Source: a candidate division TA06 bacterium SM23_40 (lineage in GTDB: Bacteria; LJUI01; SM1-40). Taken from it: a DNA stretch of 40,638 bases. The translations under genes and the position numbers were made by a program. Positions within the stretch are counted from its first letter, which is position 1. Every line of letters starts with the position of its first letter. The notes under the pieces are model-generated. The model was not told the origin of the DNA. It saw only the letters and a list, made by a program, of their open reading frames with translations, and did not search any database. Positions 36,010 through 40,638 of this stretch are shown here, piece after piece. Where the stretch lies: positions 1-40,638 of the forward strand of contig LJUI01000046.1 of assembly GCA_001303705.1 (NCBI GenBank), written 5' to 3'.

Positions 36010-37023
36010 CTACTCGAACAGCTCGCCGGTCGCTGAGACCGTGGTCAATCCCCGGGCACGTGCGGGGCCGGTATTGTCGCCGGACATAGTCACTGTAAAC
36101 GCGAAGTGCTCCATATCCCACTTGTCATAGGTATACTGGCCGATGTACCCGTTGTACATGAAGTCGCCGCACGGAGCTGCATTCGGTATCTTGTGTTTGA
36201 GCGTGCCATTCTTCGTCTGACTGGGCGAGAAATTGACGTTGAACGGCCCGAAGACATCGTACAGGCTGCCGTTCGGGAGAAAGGCGGTCGTCCAGAACGT
36301 GCAGCTCACTGAGGAGCTCGAGTTGTTCGTGGCCGTGACGTCGATCTTGAGGGTGTCGCCTCTCGCGATAGTCGTCGACTGCGGCTGGAACTGGATGATG
36401 ATGTCCTGGCTTCCGGCCGATCCGTACAGCGCCACGATACCATTGATGTCGTCGAAGTAGAGATCGCGCTTGTAGGTCTCGCCGTACGAGGCGTAGGCAT
36501 ACATCGTGGCGGCCGAATACGATGAGTGGTCGAGGCAGAGGAAGTGCCCGAACTCGTGTGCCGCGATGTTCCAGACGTCCATCTCGTTGGAGAGGGGCCA
36601 TCCATCTGCGTTCCAGGAGTAGGAGTAGTCGTTGAAGATTACATCGCACTCACTGATGTTATATCCGCCCCAGATGTAGGTTGTCGCGATCGACCCGGTG
36701 TTGTAGTTGACGAAGGAGGCAACGTTGTGCCCGTCGTGAATGTTGCCGACTATGCTGGTACGCCCGCCGTACGTGAAGATGAAGTCCGCGGTGCCCTCGT
36801 TGTTCCATGCCTCTAACCCGTTGAGGTATGCCTCGAGCTGCTGATTCTGTGTCCCCACATTGGGGTCGATGCAGTTCGGGTTGAGGAGGACGTCCTCGCC
36901 CATCGGATAGGTCTGCCAGTTCCAGCTCATGTTGCAGAATGCGTACCCGAGGGCGGAGGAGACAAGGAGCGGAGCGACGAGGAGGCACCCCGCAACGAAA
37001 AGACTTCGAGATAGTGTGCGCAT
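36010..37023 (-). CDS. Secreted matrixin-type (M10) metallopeptidase with C-terminal beta-sandwich-like domain
   Basis: Signal peptide; 'VWNIAAHEFGHFLCLDHSSYSAATMYAYASYGETYKRDLYFDDINGIVALYG' (HExxHxxxxxH); C-terminal 'RGDTLKIDVTATNNS...LPNGSLYDVFGP'. Confidence 0.85.
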   Translation of the reverse strand: MRTLSRSLFVAGCLLVAPLLVSSALGYAFCNMSWNWQTYPMGEDVLLNPNCIDPNVGTQNQQLEAYLNGLEAWNNEGTADFIFTYGGRTSIVGNIHDGHNVASFVNYNTGSIATTYIWGGYNISECDVIFNDYSYSWNADGWPLSNEMDVWNIAAHEFGHFLCLDHSSYSAATMYAYASYGETYKRDLYFDDINGIVALYGSAGSQDIIIQFQPQSTTIARGDTLKIDVTATNNSSSSVSCTFWTTAFLPNGSLYDVFGPFNVNFSPSQTKNGTLKHKIPNAAPCGDFMYNGYIGQYTYDKWDMEHFAFTVTMSGDNTGPARARGLTTVSATGELFE

Positions 37024-37033
37024 CGTCGCTCTC

Positions 37034-37525
37034 CTATTTCTGGGCTGCGAGGATCTCTTCGATCCTCTCGATGAACGAGTCGAGAGACATCCCGTATTCG
37101 ACCACACTGTTGGCGTGGTCAACTGTCGCTTTGCCCTGGTGCCAGCCGACCAGGTCCATCTCGGCATACTCCGAGGTGAGAAAGAGGACGGCGCGGTCCC
37201 CCACACCGAACCACGGAGTGTCGGAGACGGTGAGTGTGACGTCGCCCACTGTTCCACCCGGTATCCGGAACGTGAGCTCGTCAGCAACGTCTGGATTCTT
37301 GATGTACTCATCGACTGCGACAGTGATGCTGGTGTAGATGGTGCGGTGATCCGGAGTCCAACTCGATTCGACCTCGATTACCTCGCCGAGAACGATTCGC
37401 TCAGCCTCTGTCGTGAGGGCTGTGAGATCCTTATACTCCACAATGGCGAATGTGCTCTGGGCGAGGAGGACGATCAGAGTCACCACACCTATGCCGTGCA
37501 GCAAAGGGGAGAAGACACCTTTCAT
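37034..37525 (-). CDS. Secreted protein of unknown function, probably co-transcribed with the matrixin
   Basis: Signal peptide; 'ERIVLGEVIEVESSWTPDHRTIYTSITVAVDEYIKN...TFRIPGGTVGDVTLTVSDTPWFGVGDRAVLFL'; 10 bp upstream of the matrixin start. Confidence 0.7.
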   Translation of the reverse strand: MKGVFSPLLHGIGVVTLIVLLAQSTFAIVEYKDLTALTTEAERIVLGEVIEVESSWTPDHRTIYTSITVAVDEYIKNPDVADELTFRIPGGTVGDVTLTVSDTPWFGVGDRAVLFLTSEYAEMDLVGWHQGKATVDHANSVVEYGMSLDSFIERIEEILAAQK

Positions 37526-37835
37526 GATTCCGGCCCTCCTGTCTCACGTGATGAATAAGTAGCGGCACAACGCGGGCCCCTTCGTCTCGTCCGCACCACC
37601 GTATGGGCTTCCCAGCCTGTGCCGTGCCGTGCTGCGCCAACGACCCACCACTATGATACCGTAGTTTAGAACCGCATGTCAAGGAGAATCGTTCCCTCCA
37701 CCTCTCTTCTGGCCACTGAGTACGAGTCAGCACTCGAGAACCGGCGCAGATGTGTCTTACGGAGGGGTCGGGGAACTTCCGGAGTGCCGGGATGTTATTG
37801 GGTATGAGTAGAACGCGCTGGGTGGACTTTTTTTC

Positions 37836-37865
37836 TTGCCTTCACGACCTCAGTTGTGGTATAGT
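37836..37865 (+). promoter_or_regulatory. Candidate promoter upstream of first papain-like gene
   Basis: TTGCCT-N18-TATAGT with TGTGG directly 5' of the -10. Confidence 0.4.
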
Positions 37866-37977
37866 GATTGGGCAGTTAGGTATACTTGGAATCAGTCTGG
37901 GGGTGGTCGCATCGTTGGCGGCCGCGCCCGGCAGCGAATGGTGAGAGATGCCGTTTCTGGCCTGAAGGGAGGATATC

Positions 37978-39906
37978 GTGAGACAGGGAGTCGTTGCTGT
38001 GCTTTTCTCCGCTGCGTTTGTGCTGGCCTTCGTGGTCAGCATCGGTGCCGAGACGGCCTACTGGGCTGAGACGACTTCGCTGGACCTGTTGACTGAGGGG
38101 GTCGTCGATCCTGAGCGTGTGGCGGAGGCAGCCGAAGCCTGGATGGACGAGGCCGTGCAGCGGATGGAGCAGTTCGAGGCTGAGGGGGAGGCCGGCCCGA
38201 TCGAACGAGAGGTGCTGACGTTCAATCGAGGAGCTACGGCAGGCATGCCCAGGCTCATCTTCGGTGAAGATGGGCCCCTGGGCTGGTTTGTGCCGATGGT
38301 CAAGGACGGGGGGATCGTCGGGTTCTTCGTCTTCGATGCATACAGCGGTTCTCTCAAGGCGACGCCGTGGTGGGGGCCCGGCGGTACGGCCGGGATCAGC
38401 ATGCGCGAGCCCGAGTGGAATGAGCTCGAGGCCATCGTCGCTCCCTGGCTCGGCGCCCACGAGATCGATCAGGCCCGGCTCATCATAATCCCGCAGCGGG
38501 AGAGTGCAGTGCTCTATGTGGCGAGTCCGGGTCCGGCCGGCGTCGTCCGGGTCGACGTCAGTTCCCTGTGGAGCCGTGCGGGGCTGATCCCGCGCCTGCT
38601 CGAGGCCAGACCTCTGTTCGAGCACAAGGATGGGGTGCCACCTCGAGAGACGCGCGACAGCGCCCCGGCGGTGAGCGGGCACGGACGTGACCTGCTCGAC
38701 CTGCCGACGCAGTTCACCCTGGATGTGGTGCCGCAGGTGAAGGACCAGGCCGTGTACGGAAGCTGTACGGGCCACGCCGCCCACAGCGTGCGCGAGTGGT
38801 GGGAATGCGGGATGATCTGCTACGAGGGGACGGGTAACTCCGAACTGTACAGTTGCGACTGCCCCAAGGGATGGCAGGGTGACTGCGCATGCATCAGCAC
38901 GCTGTTGAGCCGCGAGTTCATGTACGATAGAGCACGGAGCCGGGGGGGAGACGACTGCCAGCTGGCGGGCTTCTGCGCATCACGATACTGTGCCCAGATC
39001 ACGTGCACCAATCTCTTGGTCACGGACGGGGACATGATGTCTGACAATCCCTACTGTGGTTCGTGTGGGGGTGCGGGTATTGATGAGGCCAAGACCGCGC
39101 TGCTCAGCGATGGCTGCTGTACGGATGCGTGTCAGCCCTATCCGGGATACGGGTACGCCGGGCCGCAGCACGCCGGGTGCACGAACGGCGGGAGGACCAC
39201 CTGCACCGGCGTCTGCCCGAACGTGGGCGATCCGTGTGGCGACGATTTCGTGCTCGCGGAGTCGTATCAGCTCTGGACGAAGGAAGATATCTACGATGCG
39301 CTGTACCACCGCGGGCCGAGCTTCTTCGGAGCCAATCTCTGTAACCCATGCTGGGTCTTCAGTTCGTGTATGTGTCACACCTGCCCGTGTACTCCGTGGG
39401 GAGGTCACGCCATGATGTTCTGCGGGTACAACAACGAGGGTTACACGCCTACATTCTATGTGCAGAACAGCTGGGGGACGAGTTGGGGCACGCAGGGAAG
39501 GGCGAATACCAGCCAGAATTGGTGGGAGCTTTTCCATCACAGCGGTGACACCTATGCGTTCCTCGGTGTGAAGATCCTCGACGTCACGCTCGAGCCCCAT
39601 AGCATTTCGTATCATCGAGGCGAGACACTCTCCTATACGGGAGAAGTGCGGAATCTCACTGATCAGCCACAGACCTTCTATATAGAGGCAAACGTGACGC
39701 TGCCGAACGGGAATCCGTACCCCAGGAATCCCGTCCTCGGTCCGATCCAGGTTACGCTCCAGCCGTACGCGGTGTTGAGCCGCGACCGCTCGCATTTCAT
39801 CCCGTACAGCGCACCGTTTGGCTTCTATGGATATAGTGTTGTAGCGTACAATCCGCCCAACACCGTGTACGACGAGGATAACTTCGGCTTCTCCGTTATG
39901 CCGTAG
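37978..39906 (+). CDS. Secreted papain-like (C1A) cysteine peptidase, Cys-rich, with C-terminal beta-sandwich-like domain
   Basis: GTG start with signal peptide; 'PQVKDQAVYGSCTGHAAHS' (Cys), 'WGGHAMMFCGYN' (His), 'FYVQNSWGTSWG' (Asn). Confidence 0.85.
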   Translation: MRQGVVAVLFSAAFVLAFVVSIGAETAYWAETTSLDLLTEGVVDPERVAEAAEAWMDEAVQRMEQFEAEGEAGPIEREVLTFNRGATAGMPRLIFGEDGPLGWFVPMVKDGGIVGFFVFDAYSGSLKATPWWGPGGTAGISMREPEWNELEAIVAPWLGAHEIDQARLIIIPQRESAVLYVASPGPAGVVRVDVSSLWSRAGLIPRLLEARPLFEHKDGVPPRETRDSAPAVSGHGRDLLDLPTQFTLDVVPQVKDQAVYGSCTGHAAHSVREWWECGMICYEGTGNSELYSCDCPKGWQGDCACISTLLSREFMYDRARSRGGDDCQLAGFCASRYCAQITCTNLLVTDGDMMSDNPYCGSCGGAGIDEAKTALLSDGCCTDACQPYPGYGYAGPQHAGCTNGGRTTCTGVCPNVGDPCGDDFVLAESYQLWTKEDIYDALYHRGPSFFGANLCNPCWVFSSCMCHTCPCTPWGGHAMMFCGYNNEGYTPTFYVQNSWGTSWGTQGRANTSQNWWELFHHSGDTYAFLGVKILDVTLEPHSISYHRGETLSYTGEVRNLTDQPQTFYIEANVTLPNGNPYPRNPVLGPIQVTLQPYAVLSRDRSHFIPYSAPFGFYGYSVVAYNPPNTVYDEDNFGFSVMP

Positions 39907-39942
39907 TACAGTTGTTGGCGCGCACAATATCAACTGATCGCT

Positions 39943-39984
39943 AGCAGGTCCGGGCACTCTAGAGAGGGCGGACCTGCTTTTTTC
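39943..39984 (+). terminator. Rho-independent terminator
   Basis: AGCAGGTCCG-ggcactctagagaggg-CGGACCTGCT followed by TTTTT; perfect 10-bp stem. Confidence 0.88.
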
Positions 39985-40152
39985 GTGCCGGGCGAGCCGG
40001 GCATGCGGGACGTGCGAGTCCTGTGCAGGCCGTGATAGCCGGAACCGCGAGTCCCCTTCCGCTCGATGCCGGTCTGACTCCACAGCGATTCCGCGCCGTT
40101 GGTTGTGTCTTCCGGGATGATGCAGGCATGGAGGCGGTCCGGCGGGGGAGCC

Positions 40153-40182
40153 TTGCCGGCAGACCGAGAGATGTGGTATGGT
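40153..40182 (+). promoter_or_regulatory. Candidate promoter upstream of second papain-like paralog
   Basis: TTGCCG-N18-TATGGT with TGTGG directly 5' of the -10, same architecture as 37836-37865. Confidence 0.4.
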
Positions 40183-40291
40183 AGTGCAGCACTTGGCTCC
40201 GGGCAGCCAATCGAGAAGCGGTACGGAGGCAGTGACTGTGCGTGAGCGTACGCGCTCTGCGCCCTCGTACGCAGTGAGAAGGGAGGGCATC

Positions 40292-40638
40292 ATGGAACGG
40301 GGAGTCCGAGCAGCACTCATCTCCGCTGGTTTCGTCTTGACTATCGTCCTGGGTGCGGGCGCCGAGACGGCGTACCGGACTGAGGTGACTCCTGTTGCGA
40401 TGTTGACGCAGGGGATCGTCTGTCCCGAGGAGGTCATCGAGACAGCGCAGGGCTGGATTGACGAGACGGTGCAGCGGATGGAGCAGATGGTCGCCGGAGG
40501 GCAGGCCGGTCCGATCGAGAGGGAAATGCTCGCGTTCTATCGAGGAGCAACGGCCGGGACGCCCCGCCTCTTCTTCGGCCAGGAGGCGCCGCTCGGCTGG
40601 TTTGCTCCCGCGGTGAAGCGGGGCGACATCGTGGGTTT
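40292..40638 (+). CDS. Paralog of the papain-like peptidase at 37978 (N-terminal part, truncated by window end)
   Basis: 'MERGVRAALISAGFVLTIVLGAGAETAYRTEVTPVAMLTQGIVCPEEVIETAQGWIDETVQRMEQMVAGGQAGPIEREMLAFYRGATAGTPRLFFGQEAPLGWFAPAVKRGDIVGF' aligns with the start of the upstream protein; open to window edge. Confidence 0.85.
   Translation, partial: MERGVRAALISAGFVLTIVLGAGAETAYRTEVTPVAMLTQGIVCPEEVIETAQGWIDETVQRMEQMVAGGQAGPIEREMLAFYRGATAGTPRLFFGQEAPLGWFAPAVKRGDIVG

Noticed and set aside
35502-36089. 195-aa plus-strand ORF across the 27-bp array
   Set aside because: Arg/Val-rich product of a stop-free tandem repeat; runs on into the terminator and antisense of the matrixin gene.
38980-40437. 485-aa minus-strand ORF
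   Set aside because: Antisense to the papain-like gene and its paralog, low-complexity composition typical of open antisense frames in GC-rich DNA; the plus-strand protein has catalytic motifs.
1-40638. Mobile elements, prophage or defence islands
   Set aside because: No transposase, integrase, phage structural, restriction or toxin-antitoxin motifs were recognised in any ORF.

Overview
High-GC bacterial chromosomal window, mostly housekeeping in the first ~26.8 kb and more accessory/secreted content afterwards. Readable content: alaS 3' end; AstE/AspA-like deacylase plus a methyltransferase/ATP-grasp fusion; mscL; two-gene 2-oxoacid:ferredoxin oxidoreductase; two GNATs; DUF3078-like protein; a geranylgeranyl reductase plus GGGP synthase pair (archaeal-type ether lipid enzymes); rfbA-rfbD; a broken gmhA; ispE; tRNA-Gln(TTG); prs-rplY-pth-hppA-ychF-rpsF-ssb-rpsR-rplI; tldD/tldE; DUF401 membrane protein; a Crr6-like protein; HypE/AIR-synthase-like protein; methyltransferase; bactofilin-like membrane protein; GT39-like/TPR protein; matrixin-type peptidase; and two tandem papain-like peptidases (the second cut by the window end). 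The least explained signals are (i) four intergenic degenerate tandem arrays with different exact periods (18, 10, 16 and 27 bp), (ii) a cluster of inverted repeats including a tRNA-like fold between two of those arrays, (iii) the archaeal-type lipid gene pair behind a dyad-rich promoter, (iv) a Tat-type signal on TldD, (v) a gmhA with an out-of-frame internal deletion, and (vi) a C-terminal domain shared by two unrelated secreted peptidase families. All calls come from reading the sequence and translated ORFs by eye; no database search was run.
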